From: Fomes fomentarius
Taxonomy: Eukaryota > Basidiomycota > Agaricomycetes > Polyporales > Polyporaceae
Direction: 5' to 3'
Length of the DNA: 64,000 nt
NCBI GenBank assembly: GCA_022606135.1
Contig: JABYQN010000006.1
Span: 2,232,001-2,296,000, forward strand
The notes under the pieces were generated by a model that was not told the DNA's origin, searched no databases, and saw only the letters and a program-made list of their open reading frames with translations. Shown here piece after piece: positions 11,396 through 23,700 of the stretch (position 1 is its first letter; the number at the start of each line of letters is the position of its first letter). Made by a program: the position numbers and the translations under genes.

Positions 11396-13014
11396 ATGTC
11401 TTCCTCCCACCCCGACATCCTCGATGCCTCCTGGCAGAACGCCTGGCACAATGCGCTGCACGACATCTCAAGGATACGCGCTGACATCGCCTCCGCACCA
11501 CCTTCGGACCCCCGCATAACCCGCGTCGGCAAGGTTGATGCAGAACTCCTTGATGCAGAGCTCATCCAACTACTCAAGGAACCCCTGACGAAAGCTCTGA
11601 GCTTGGTCGACGTATGTGTATGCTGAACCAACGTGCTGCCTTGCTCACGCGATGTTTTGCGTAGTCCGCTTTCAAGGCGAAATTCGATCCCGAGCTTACG
11701 CTCCTCGTCCACCTCGTCCTCTACAAGTTCTCCGTCTGGAATCAGGGAGCTAGCTATGGTGCGCGACTGCAAGGTCTGAAATATGCATTGCCGCGCGGGC
11801 CGTTTCGCTTTTTAAGTGGTGCGCTCAGTTCGTCGGTTAAAAAGTTCTCCATTCACCAGCTGAACAGCGTCTGGCCTACCGGGCTCAACGCTGGCGCTTC
11901 ATAGCGCTTTGACAATCTTCGTCCCTTACTTCCACACTCGCTTGCGCTCACATGCCCTGTCCAATGCATGGCCAGATGCGCCTTCATCTGATCGACGACG
12001 CAAAGCATGGGAGTTCCTCACGCGTCTCGAGTCCTTACATGGCCTTGCTGCATTAGTCAACTTCATCGTATTCCTTTGGAATGGACGGTATGCCTGTGAA
12101 TACCGCTTGAATCACAACCCTCTATGTATTGACGAGAATATGTCAATTTAGATATAGGACGTTAGCAGACAGGCTGCTCCGCCTGCGATTAGTATCTGCG
12201 CGCCGACATTTCCAGCGGGAGGTGTCGTACGAATTCATGAACCGCCAAATGGTCTGGCACGCGTTCACGGCGAGTATCACTTGGTCCTATAGGCTGTGCC
12301 ATCCCTAACGTCAAACTCTAGGAATTCCTGATGTTCTTGCTTCCGCTCATCAACACGAGAGCTTTGCGACGGCAGTATACGTCGTTCATCTCTCGGCTGA
12401 CACTTGCTTCTCTGGTGCCATCCCCGCTTCGTCGTTACATTGGTATGTCCAATGCCGTAGCCACAGAGAAGACAACCCGGAGAGGAAAGTACTGGTCACT
12501 CCCAACAGACCACTGCGCCATATGTGCCGACAACGCGTCCACGAATCTCAATTTCTCTGACCCTGCGAACGCACTCACGTCGCTGAGCACAGTGTCTCCT
12601 TATGCCACTGCCGGCACGTCTACCGCATCGGACTTTGACGACCCCGACTATATCCCCCAATTCCCTATTCACTCAGCCTACGTGACGTCATGTGGCCATG
12701 TGTACTGCTACTACTGCCTCACAGAACGCATGATGCGCACCGCGGACGAACGTTCTGGCGTTGGCCCGAAGGGCATGCAGTGGGAATGTCTCAGGTGTGG
12801 GGAGGGTGTCGCTGCGGCAGACAGGCTTGAGGCGGAGGCGGAGGGTCCAGAGTACGAGAGCGGTGTGGATGATGGGGAAGACGACACCATGAGTGGGTTG
12901 AGTGGGTTGACGTTTGACTATGGGAGCGGCGAGGATGTGGATACGGAGTTCACGGACATGAGCGGGAGCGTTGGCAGTTATGGGGACAGTGAATCAGGGA
13001 TGTCGAGCGACTGA
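11396..13014 (+). CDS. PEX2: Peroxisome biogenesis factor 2 (PEX2), RING E3 subunit
   Basis: Integral peroxisomal membrane protein. With PEX10 and PEX12 it forms the ubiquitin ligase that recycles the import receptor PEX5. The N-terminal Pex2/Pex12 domain (RITRVGKVDAELLDAELIQ, then membrane helices including GSTLALHSALTIFVPYF and AFTEFLMFLLPLIN) is followed by a C-terminal RING finger. Visible zinc ligands are C-A-I-C, then S-C-G-H-V-Y-C-Y-Y-C and finally C-L-R-C. The first RING half is split by a Ser/Thr-rich spacer of about 45 residues between the CxxC and the CGH motif, longer than the compact animal RING. An acidic Gly/Ser tail ends the protein. Introns are seen after LSLVD (GTATGT donor), near 11817-11870, after FLWNG and before FLMFLLP. 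Start chosen at MSSSHPDILD. Confidence 0.88.
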
Positions 13015-13159
13015 GAGGCCCGTGTTCTCCCAGAGACTCTATCCGCTCCCTTAGAATCCATATCAAGTTGCCCATCCTATTGTACAATAGTACTAGTACA
13101 CCTGCTCCACTCATACGCATAGCGCTACACGCCCATATCCCACACAGCCTTCAGAGATC
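13015..13159. other. Short convergent gap
   Basis: Convergent 3' region between PEX2 and the reductase gene. A TGTACAATAGTACTAGTACA-like imperfect palindrome lies at about 13081-13099. No gene. Confidence 0.3.
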
Positions 13160-16100
13160 TCAGTTGGGGCGTGCACTGGGCAAGAAGCCCGAAGCCCGCC
13201 ATGCCGCGACCCATCGTCGAGCGTCAGCCCCGCCCAGCTCATGCATGTTGGCAAGCGTCTCCGACACACTCCTCGCCTTGCCTGTGGCCAGCCGTGCAAT
13301 CCCGAGCGGCTCCCTGTCCTTTGGGTTGTCCTTTCTGGAGCGGAAGAACTCGAGCAGGCGCAGCGCAGGGTTGTCCCGCATCGCGTCGACATTGCTCGCA
13401 GTGCCCTCGGAGGCCCCGGCACTCTTTTCGAGCGCAGTCAGCCAAGCGGTGTATGGCACGAGCGGGACGTTCAGTTCCTCTGCGATGGGTGCGAGGAGGT
13501 TGTGCCACGGGACAGAGCGGCTGTGGACGAGGTGCAGGATCTGCACCTGCGAGTGGCGCATTTCTGTGAACGCGCGTGCAGCGGGGTATCCGGGGATGAA
13601 TGATACGTTCTGTGCACGGCGTCTAGCGTCAAAGATCGTGAACACAGCGCAGGCTGATGAGGGTCACTCACCCCTTCGACATCGGGCAGGCATTGGGTGA
13701 ACAGTGCAGACTTGACGAGAGCCGGGAACCACTCGCGCTCGTTCCAGTGGCCGTTCTTGTCCCCACTGACCTGCCCGAGGCGCACGACGATTGTCGGAAG
13801 CCTAGCGCTCTGTTCGACGTTAAGAACCATCCGTTCTGCTATCCACTTGGACTCGGCGTAGCCTGTGCCGAGCGCGGAGGAAGGGTCGAGCACGACTTCG
13901 GGCACGGGCGCGGGAATGGTGCAGTCTGCGTCGAACGCGTTAGCACGGGGCGGCAAAGGTCATCCAGACCAATGAGGACAGGCAAGGAGGACTTTGACGC
14001 ACGTTCAAAGATGCCGATAGAGCTTACGAGCTGGAGGCGCGGAGGTTCGCTGTATGGTGAGCTCAAGGCAAGCTCGATAAGGTTGCGGACGGCCTTGAGG
14101 TCGGGTTCGAATGACGGTAAGGTTAGGTTGAAGTTCACGGTCCATGCTGTTGTCAGTCGATATGTTTAGCCGAAATTACGGCTGACCGGAGAGCTTGGGA
14201 GCCCGCTCACCATTGTGCATGATATGCGTGAGCGAATCGCGGATCTGCCCAGTTATCAGGGGTCAGTTACACGGCAAGGAAGGGCATCATGGCAGGTAAG
14301 CATAGACGTACTTCGTCCAGAAGGTCAAGCGCAATCCCGAAGCCGGGGACGTCCAGAGCCGCCTCGACCAGCTGGAACTTGGGTGACGAGAGTAGCGATT
14401 CGTCGAGCCCCCTCTCGCGGAACTGCGCACGCTGTCGTTCCGCCGCCTGCGTGCCCAGTCTGTTGAATGCGTACACCTTCGCGACCGTGCGATCGCGCAG
14501 CAGGTGCTCGAGCACATCGCATCCGAAGCCCCCTGTGGTACCTGTGATCAGGACGACATCCTTCGTGCTCTCACGTTCGCGAAGCTGGAAAGGCCGCGCG
14601 GGCAGGTCGGAGGAGTAGCGGTCGGCGATTCGGACTAGGTCTTCGGGCGAGCTGGCGGCCTGGGATGCGCTGGTGGAGTTGTAGATGGTTTGTAAGACAG
14701 CGTTCGTCAGTGACGAGATGGAGGGCGCTTGGAAGACGATATTCATGTGCACCCGTTGCGCCGCGGCAGGTGAGTGCTCACGTACGGCGCGTAGGATCGT
14801 GTTGCGAATCCACGTCGCTTGCAAACTAGTAAATTGTCATCATGCCTCTTCCTTAACCTTCGAAGTCATGATAAGAGACACAGCATACCTGTCACATCCA
14901 TTGCGGAAGAAGTCTGCGTCGTCGGGAAGCGAACGACGGGTGACCTTCTGCACTACAGTGCTCACAAAGGTATGTGTGCTCTCGTCGTCCCAAACGGTGG
15001 GTGCTGTCACGTCGCTCTGAGTGCTTCGTTCGACTTCTGAGTAGAGCGCCTCGATATCATCGTGGTATTCCTTCAGTATAGTAGGACGCCGCGGGTAGCC
15101 CTTCATGTTATATTGAAATGGCTTGGAGGGAGAGGCTACCATAACCATCTAATCCGAGATCAACCAATGCACACGGCGGACGCATGCGTATCGATACATA
15201 CCTCCTTGAAATTGCGAGAATGCTGAGGTGCAACGGAGTTTGCGCGTTCGATCGTTTCCCTGCGGGCATTGGGTCAATAGATTAGCATGTGGTAGATACA
15301 TAGCGTGACATACCAGATCTTGTTGCGGAACTCCTGAAGCTTCTCCACATCCTGCGGATCGAACTTGAATTCCGCTTGGGGCTCGATAAGTACGCCGTTC
15401 TGGAACTTCCCCAACCCAAACATGAGGCAGGCACGGACGTGCGGGTCCTCGTTGATAATATCCTCTAAAGACGAACCAGTAAATGACCATCAAATAGGGA
15501 CAAATGCTCAGGGAAATCACCAACCGAGAGGTCCTGGGTTGGTCTGCACCATTCATCTTGATGAATAAAAATGAATCGTGTATAACCCATGTAGGGAACT
15601 TTACCTTCTCTCCGTTCGACAACACAATCTGGTCGTCTAGCCGCCCATAGAACTTCCACAGACCTGACTTGGTGGGATGCGGCTCGAGCAGGTCGTTGGT
15701 TGCATATGCGTCTACATCGCCAATCTTGATGTTCACGAGAGGAAGGGGATACTGTGGGTCAGACTGTGATGGAGAAGGAATGCTTAACTTTCCGCATGCA
15801 TACGCTAATCCCGTGAGGCACTCACCAACACGATGAGTTCGTACTTGCCCTCTCCTGCTTCCACGGTGATCATGTTATGCATTGGATTCAGAGAGAAGTA
15901 ATCCCAGTCCATTGCGGGGTTGGCTACGGGAAGGCACGAGGTGAACAAGATGGCATTATACGCAGGAAGAGTAGAATACCTCGGAAGAAAGTGGCAATTG
16001 CGCCGACTTCTGTGCTGTAGAAACATATTAGCGTCCTCAAATTACGGCAATGAGCGAACCTCACCTTCCGTACAGCGTATACAGCGTGATGCCTTGAGAG

Positions 16101-17419
16101 GCTAACGCATCGCCGACTTCTTGATTGAGCGGAGCCCCACCGAATATCTACGTGCCAGTTTCAAGATGAGGCTATGAAGAGCCACAACCCAAGACACTAC
16201 GTACAAGCGCCTTCATCTTCACCATGTACGCTATCTTCTCGGGGTCTCGGGACCATTGCTGTCCATTGATAGTCAACAAACGGGTAACCTGTACCGTTCC
16301 ATGGCGGGAATGTACCTCGACGATTGCGGGTGCCGTCATCACATACTCTGAGGAAGTTCTGACCAGTCCGTCAAACAGTTTGTCTGGCGTAGGGAAGGTG
16401 GGCGGCGACGCTGGTGCAAACGTTGTCAAGGTCATGCCATTGTTCACCTGGGGTTGATGACGTATTTCCTCTAAGCTTCTAATTCACTCTCCTAGATCTA
16501 GCTTAGAGAACTCACAGCGAAGCAATACATGATGACCCCAATGGCATGAAACATTGGCGTGCCGTGTATACTCATGACTGATAGGGTCAAGTCGACTTGT
16601 CCATACCCTGAATGTTAGTCGATGATCAGCAGTGTAGCATCAATAGGAGTGTAGGGATGCTTTACAGGGAGACATGGACCAGTGAGTCATTCGCTTGTGA
16701 GTCCACCGGATAGGTTTGGGGTGGTTAGTGGAACCTGTATGTCATCATGAACTAGCTCATAGGAAACCAGGGGCGGGGAGCATACCGGAGGAGTGCAAAA
16801 TCATCGCAACGCTCTCCATGTCGTATTCTTTGGGCAGATCATCAGGTTCACCTTCGTCCAAGGGTGCGTTCTCCGGATAGAGGTCCTCAAAAACCGGCAT
16901 GCGATACAGCGTGAGACTTTCCAAATCCTTTTGGGCTGCCTGAAGTAGAGTTTGTGTGGGCTCGTCCTGAGATGCGAGTACGTGACGACAGTTGGTCTTG
17001 CGCAACATGTCGACTACAGCGACAGGTACGTTCCGAGGAGAAATCAAGAACATAGTATGCCCAGCACGCAGGATACCCAAAGATGTGAGGCTGTATGTGA
17101 TGGTATCTATGCATCGGTCAGGATCATTCGCAGGGGGGTGGAGGATTGTCCCCGCACCTGTGTTGGTTATGATGGCGATGCATGTAGGTTGAGTACCAAC
17201 CAGAGCATTGACATAGCGTGCAGCCCGCCGAATACCAAGTATCGCTTGGGCGAAGGTGATTTCTCTGATACTGTATCCGTCATGGTAACGGAAGAGTGGA
17301 AGGTTGGGATTGACTTTGGCGTTCCATTCGAAGAGCTGAGGGATGGCGACATTTCCGGACAGGATGTAGGAGCCGGGAGAGCGATAGTTAGGCCGGTCTG
17401 CGGGTACGTGCAAAGCCAT
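13160..17419 (-). CDS. NRPS-like adenylate-forming reductase (A-T-R)
   Basis: Predicted carboxylic acid reductase of the fungal NRPS-like type, roughly 1,050 residues, with no condensation domain. Adenylation domain (about 17419-15150): phosphate-binding loop LHSSG/STNHPKPI split by an intron, FGGAPLN, and the C-terminal hinge WKFYGRLDDQIVLSNGEKV followed by NPGPLE. Thiolation domain (about 15000-14800): DADFFRNGCD then SLQATWIRN, the Ser being the phosphopantetheine site, split by an intron. Reductase domain: NADPH loop TGTTGGFGCDVLEHLL, SSIGIF strand, and the Tyr/Lys active pair in GTGYAESKWIAERM. It would activate an aryl, alkyl or amino acid, load it on the carrier Ser and release an aldehyde; the substrate cannot be read. 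About 13 introns. An apparent frame change near 13950 is explained by an intron with a GTGCGT donor and a GCTAAC branch site. The TATATAAAG on this strand about 60 bp upstream supports the start. Confidence 0.88.
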
Positions 17420-17476
17420 TGGGAGAGACTCGGGAGGTTATCTCGAGTAGGGTAGCGTGAACTGCTGAGACCGGTC

Positions 17477-17485
17477 TTTATATAA
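17477..17485 (-). promoter_or_regulatory. TATA box of the adenylate-forming reductase gene
   Basis: On the minus strand the sequence reads TATATAAAG, about 58 bp upstream of the ATG at 17419. This is a good TATA consensus and the only one in the nearby region. Confidence 0.55.
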
Positions 17486-17604
17486 CTTGGGAGCTGCCGG
17501 TGTTCGTCGGAGGAAGCACAGTTCGGCATCGTAGCGCAGTGGACTTCGCGCGACATTCTTGATCAACCCACGGAACGTATAGAGTAAGGGGAACAGTTTG
17601 ACAA

Positions 17605-17790
17605 GTGCTCTATCAGAGAAGTAGATGCGGCAACAAACCTTACATAACGACCGTCTGTGCGAATATACCTATTGCTACAATATGTAGGCAATTGTCTGTG
17701 CTCTATCGTCAATATGAGAAAAGTAGATGCGGCGACAAAACTTACCCCATAGCCGTATACCTGCTGCTACAAATTGTGGGCGGTTGTCAG
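17605..17790. repeat. 93-bp imperfect tandem duplication
   Basis: Two adjacent copies, 17605-17697 and 17698-17790, each begin GTGCTCTATC and share AAGTAGATGCGGC, ACAAA, TATACCT, GCTGCTACAA/ATTGCTACAA and a TTGTC ending. The copies differ by several substitutions and compensating indels (a 6-7 bp insertion early and a similar deletion later in the second copy). They lie in the divergent promoter region of the reductase and POLD3 genes. Confidence 0.75.
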
Positions 17791-18032
17791 TGCCAAAGCG
17801 TCAGATAAGATGATTGGCACATGTCATGCGTACGTATACCATCGCGCCTTCAAAAGGCGCCAAAGTGGGAAGTATGTGAATCAGCCAAGTCACGCTGAGG
17901 GGATGCTGACGGCACAGAGAACCGGTGGATCCCAAGTACATACTAGTACTAGTAGCACTAACATTTATAAGTTACAGTACCCAGGAGACCGCAATTGGAA
18001 AATGGGCGTCTAAAGCGTAGCAGCAGCCACAG

Positions 18033-18093
18033 ACGCGTAGCCGAGGTCACGCGTACCGCGACACTCCAGTGTTGGCCACGCCCCCGGACGCGT
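18033..18093. promoter_or_regulatory. Three MluI cell-cycle boxes upstream of POLD3
   Basis: ACGCGT occurs at 18033-18038, 18049-18054 and 18088-18093, that is 105 to 45 bp before the POLD3 start codon. In yeasts this palindrome is the MCB element bound by MBF (Mbp1/Swi6), which drives G1/S transcription of DNA-replication genes. Confidence 0.7.
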
Positions 18094-18137
18094 CTCAGCT
18101 CCGCACGCTCACCTCAGTCCCGCAACCTACTTCCGTA

Positions 18138-20290
18138 ATGGCCAACTATGATGACTACCTCACCAAGCAATTATACATTGAAAAGAATGTAGTCAGTACT
18201 GCCCCTCAGATCGGCCGCAGAAGGCAATGCTGATTACTGCACTCTGCAGGTTACCTATCGGTCTCTCAGTCGACAGTTCGGCATACACGTAAATGAGGCC
18301 AAAAAGTATGCACTGCCTATAATGGACGCTTATATACTGACCGCAGATCTTCATAGTGAGCTTGCTAGATTCTTCGCAAACTCTGCCAACTCAGAAACAC
18401 GCTCCTTCGCCACCTACCTCGTTTCCGGTGAACTCTTCCCCACATCTCGCGTCAAATCTAGCAGCGCTACCCAGACGGATGATGGAATGGACGTGGACTC
18501 GGAACCGTCTGGTGCAGACATGATTGAGGAAGGAGAGGAGGTTCCGACCATGACGATGACCCTGGTCGGCGAGAACGACTTGGAACGTATGTCCACCTGC
18601 TCTCACGTCTGTCGCGTCTTCGTCCAACCATCCCCTCCTTCGTGCAGATACTAAGTCAAAATATGCGCGAATTTTCTCCACACATGTGTACTGCTTAAGC
18701 CCCTCACCACTTTCCGTGCGTGCCACTTCTGCACCGAGCGTGCTCGTGCCCGCCGATTTTTACAATGATTACAGGATGCCGACCACATATGTGGCCCCTC
18801 AAATATCGTGTACAACGCAGACGCAAAGGATGCGCCAACGTCTTCCATCGCTCTGGGACGCGTGGTTGGTCCCGACGTCTACGTAAGCAACTTAAACTGT
18901 TGACTAGGTTTGCCATTACTAACTCGCATTAGGTCGGCAAGGTCAGTAAGGCTCCTGTGGCCTCCACGTCTAAGGCACCAGAACCGGTGTCCCGCAAACC
19001 CACTCTCAAGGCAAAAGTAGAAGACTCGCCTCCCAGGAAGTCGGCAGAGAAGACGAAAGAAGCAGAGAAGCCTGCGACTGTCAGACCGAAGGCTTCTGGC
19101 AAGCTTGACTGGAGCAAGGCCAAGAAGCCCTCGGATAGCGACAAGAACAAGGTGAAGGTGAAGAAGGAGGAGAGCGAGTCCCCCCTTACAAAGGTCAAGG
19201 CGGAGAAAATCCCTCCAAAGACTGCACAGGACGCGTCTCCCCAGGATGATAGCAAGGTGCGTTCACTCCGTTCGTCTGCCTCGATCTCGTGCGTGAATTG
19301 TCCACTCAACTCGACACAGCGAGGGACGAAGCGCAAAGCTGCGCCTCCACCAGTTTCCGATGCAGAGGAACAATTAAAGGAGGAGAAACGTGCGCCGACA
19401 CCTACGAAGAAGGAGAAAGGAGAGATCAAGCTCCGGAAGAACCGCGTCGTGTCCGATGACGAAGACGAAGGTGAAAACGAGCCCGCCCCAAGCCCAGGCA
19501 GAAAGGGACGTCAAGAGCAGCGGCGATCCAGAGTGTGCTCGAGTCGCAACAAGAGGCGAGTCTCCGCGCGATGATGGACATGGACGACTGTAAGCTTCGT
19601 CAGCCTATCGCACGTCTGGTAGCCCGCCCCCTCATGCGGCATCTGTTTACAGCGCAAGTGGAGAACGCGTCTGCGAGTCGCCCGCCACCGAGGGCGGAGG
19701 TCCTCGTACCGGAAGATGAAGACGTGGTCATGGCCTCCGAGCCAGAAGAACCGCCCAAATCAGAACCCGAGGAGGAGGAGGACGAGATCGAGATCGAGAT
19801 TGAGGACACGCCCAAGCCCAAGCCGCGCAAGAAGAAGGAGAAGAAGGTCGTGCCCGTCGGGCGGAACGGCCTCAAGAAGAGGCGGGTCATGAAGACTCGC
19901 ATGTTCACCGACGCGAAGGGCTTTATGGGTGCGTAGTCCGTGTATACCCGTGTGGCTCTGTGTCCACTTCCACGTCCATTTGGAAACACGCTGCAAACAT
20001 CGTCGACTATTGGGCGTGATTGTTGACTTGATTTCATGGGCATATCAGTGTCGGAAGACTACTCCGAGTACGAGTCCGTCGACGAAGAAGCGCCAGAAGA
20101 AGAGACGCAGAAGAAGACGAAAGGGAAGAAAGCTGCACCTGCCAAGCCTAAGAAGGGGGGCGGCGATGATGTTGTCCCCGCGAAGAGCAAGCCTCCCGTG
20201 CGCACAAACAGCATCAAGGCCAAGGGTTCGGGGGCGAAGGCTAGTTCTCAGGGGAATTTGAGGGATTTCTTCGGGAAGCCGAAGAAGTAG
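18138..20290 (+). CDS. CDC27: DNA polymerase delta subunit 3 (POLD3/Cdc27)
   Basis: Accessory subunit of the lagging-strand replicase; it bridges the catalytic core to PCNA. The N-terminal winged-helix region reads MANYDDYLTKQLYIEKN, then VTYRSLSRQFGIHVNEAKK and DLHSELARFFANS. The middle is long, charged and disordered, rich in Lys/Glu/Ser/Pro. The extreme C-terminus carries the PCNA-interacting PIP box QGNLRDFF followed by GKPKK, exactly where POLD3 proteins have it. SLRAMMDMDD is another conserved motif (about 19560). The N-terminal half is split by small introns; further introns lie near 19257, 19590 and 19925. The frame changes between ENEPA and AAIQSV near 19470-19520. Either a 50-bp intron (GTGAAA donor at 19471) or a base missing from CCCC at about 19486-19489 would fix it. 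Confidence 0.88.
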
Positions 20291-20712
20291 GGAGTGGAAC
20301 TAGTAGTGTCTGCATCGCGTTGGATAAAGTTCTGCACGCACAGTAATGACTCCGAAACGAGGTTCACGTTCTGCTGTGACATGGGGTGTGGACACTGTGA
20401 ACTTCCGGCCACCGCCGCCGGATCCTGCAGCGGCTGACAACTCTACTACAAGTTGTTTTTTTTCCTTCTTTCACGGAGCATGAGGCTGCCTGTCGTCTTC
20501 AGCCATATACGCTATCAGTAATCTTCCGGAGTCTCTTGCAGTCCGTTTCACATGTCATTCAATGAACGAGGTGAACATAGCATTCGGATGACAGCAGTGA
20601 GCAGCCAAAGCTCTACGATTAGTATATACGCAAGATGACCCATAAACACGTAACAAGATTTTTACTACAGATATCACTTTCCCCTCAACTCACGTTCCCT
20701 TTAGTACCGTCA
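20291..20712. other. Convergent gap between POLD3 and importin-11
   Basis: About 420 bp with no open frame of note. It includes an 8-T run at about 20455-20462 and probably holds both 3' untranslated regions. Confidence 0.4.
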
Positions 20713-23700
20713 TCACGGACGGTTGCCCGTGAGTGCATCATAGATCTGCTTCAATAGTTCCGGTTCGGCCTTCGAGAGATAGCGCGCTTGCAAATCTGGG
20801 CAGGCTTGTTCAGCCTCACGCCAACGTGCACCGATGTAAGCAGTAAGGGAAGTCGTCCGGACGGGATCGTTGTCGAAGACCTGACGATAACTCCGTGAGC
20901 ACTGCGGGCATAACTTGCCTGACGAGACGGGCGGGTGGGAGAACTCACGGCTTTGCGACGTTCATGCTCAAGCGTCCCTTCGGACTCGGTGTAGATCTCG
21001 TCAAACGGCCTGTCCCAATAGAGCGTGAGGGACGAGCTGTGGGGACGTTTCGCCATCAGCACGCAGAAGAGAAACGAAAGAGGATCTCGTACTCAGCCTC
21101 CGCGTTGTTTTGAGCCTCCTTGATCTCGCCAAACACGTCGATCCAGAGGTTGAAGATCTCCGTCGACAAGCGGTCGAGCACCTCCGGGCGCCCGGAGGCC
21201 ACCAAGTTCGCGATGCCCATCGCCGTCAGTTTGCGGAGGCGAGGCTCCGACATGTTGTCAAACTGCCCCACAACGGAGTTCTTCAGTCGAAAATTGGGAC
21301 AAGAAGGAGGTAGCTCACGCACCCTTATCCACCACTGGTTTAGGATCGCTTCCCAGATGAGGGATTCCTTCACATTTTCCGTGGCGGACATTGCAGAGAC
21401 AAGCTGGAGGAAGAGTTGTCTGTCCGCAACGGCGATCCGCGCAAGGACGTAGACGTAGTCAGAGAGAGTGAGTGTGGGCAACTGGGGAGGGGTCGCTTAA
21501 CGCTTCTATAGTAAGAGAAGCGGTTGATTGAGTCTCTCACCTTATCCTCTTCAAGACCCTTCACAATGGTTGCAAACACACCAGAGAGGTGCAAAGCCTC
21601 TCCCCAAAGTCCTGGTGGAGCAACTTGAAAAAGCATCGCGAGCGCCGTCGTTATATTCTTGATGTTTGCGGCGAGCGCTTCGTTCATCGCAGTGTTGAAC
21701 GCACGGAGAAGCTCAACCGCGGAGAACTGGAATAGGGTATTAGACACAGGTGCGCGCTTTGTCCCAAGCTTCCATCCAATGAACGAACCTGAAGTACACT
21801 AGGAGCATCGAGCAAAAAGTACGACTCATGGATGTGCACGATAGTTCCCAGTAGTTCCAAGTTGGTTGACAGCTGCTGGATTGCGAGGGGGTGCAGGTCA
21901 ATGAGGCCAGGAGCAGCGCCGTTGCCCAGAATGGTGGTGGTGTTACGGAGAGCGCTTTGCCACAGGATGAACGCATCCTGTTCCAATTGCAGCTGCGCCT
22001 ACTTTTGCGATCAGAAAGAAATCGATTGACAAGTTTCTCGCGCTTACCGGAGAGTTGAAGCATTCGCGTACAAGAGGGACAACAAGCGCACTGAGGGAGT
22101 TCGCACTCTCTTTGGCCGACTGTACAGGATTAAACATGAGTGACAATCTATGTGGGACGATTTGCAGGCATACCTCAACCAACTTGGTGACCGTCCCCAG
22201 AAGGCAAGCCTTGAACAACCAGTCCTCGCCCGCCGCGGTCCCTATACACATCATATCAGTAATCACTCAAGTGCATCTTCTGGGATGCCCGTTGCTCACA
22301 TAGCTGTGGGACTGGATCCGCAACCATACCAATGAGAGGGACGATCTGAGCGACGGCATTAGAGGGCTGATAGGGAACGAGCATATGCAAAACACAAACT
22401 CGAGACTCTGCACGCTCGATGACAGTGTTCAAGCTATCTGTGATACGCCGCTTGGCCTCTAGCGAGTCTGCTTCCGCCGTCAGCTGAACGAGAGAGGTCA
22501 CCACCGGAGGCAAGAAGGGCGCGAAGCTGTTCCCGTCGAAGTTCAAGCTCTGGATCAAGCATTCAGTTCGGAGCGTCAATGGGGTTCAAGCGCACATACG
22601 TCGACACATTCACGGATTGCGATTGCTGCTGTGAGGCGAACGACCGCATCCGAGCCGGGGCCCTGGTCTTGCAGTAGATGGACAAGGATCTGCCAAAGCT
22701 TGGGATTATTCGCCCTCAAACATTCGTCGGAAACGAGTTTCCCCAGAAGCCATGCTATTCTCCGCTTGACAATGGGGTAGCTGAATACCGGGACTGAACG
22801 TCAGCTTATCCGATTATAGCTTCCTTATATTCATAGATATACCTTTGGTTTGTCTCCTGGGCTTCTGCGACCAGTGAAGTCTCTAGCCATTGATTGAATG
22901 GTATCGCATCTTTGAGTCGAATCGCGCATCGGCCGACTGCGCAGTAAAGAGCTTCCTTCTGGATGATAGTCGGCAGGTCGGTAGCGCGTTGACCTAAAGG
23001 AGTCAGCGAATACCAGAGTCTGCGTGTATATTTCCGCAACATACCTACGAGGTTGTTGAAGGTGGTCTCAATTAATGGTCGCACATATTGGGGGTATTGA
23101 GTGGCAAGCGTCATGAGGACTCTTTCTCCACAAGGCTATACGCCGTGTTCCCCGTTAGTACATCGCGATTTGGGGGTATGCAGTAAGCTTACCCGTAATT
23201 CGTATTCCCACTGGTCGTTCTCCTTTTCCTCCGAGTTTACCCACTCCTCCGGATCAGCCATCCACTCTTCTAGATCAGTAGGATTAAGCGGAATGAAGCG
23301 CGTCACCAGAATTTTGACCGCGTCCTCGACGAATTCCTTCGTTAAGACTAGAGAGCGCCAAGGGTTGGTCAGATTCTGGTAATTGAAGCCCTATCCCTAT
23401 CAAGCATACATACCTTGGTCATTTTGTGAGCCATCTTTCTTCGTAGGTGCCCACTGGGCCAGACTATCTCTGAACAGCGCCATTCCTTGTACAAGGAAAC
23501 GCACCGGGAATGTCATTAGGGATGAGTCTGAGACGCCCTGAGTGATGTGTCTTGCAATATTCAAGGGAGCTAGTCCTTACCTGCCATCTGTTCCGGAGGT
23601 CCTGTCGTCGCCTGCACAACTTTACCCCAGTAATACAACACGAGGTCCCCGCACATTGGAAGTCCGACAAAGTGCGCAGGGCTGTCGCGCTGCATGCGCC

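Noticed and set aside
13930..14020. Apparent frameshift in the reductase domain
   Set aside because: An intron with GTGCGT donor, GCTAAC branch site and GACGCAG acceptor joins SSIGIFE to CTIPAPVPEV in phase.
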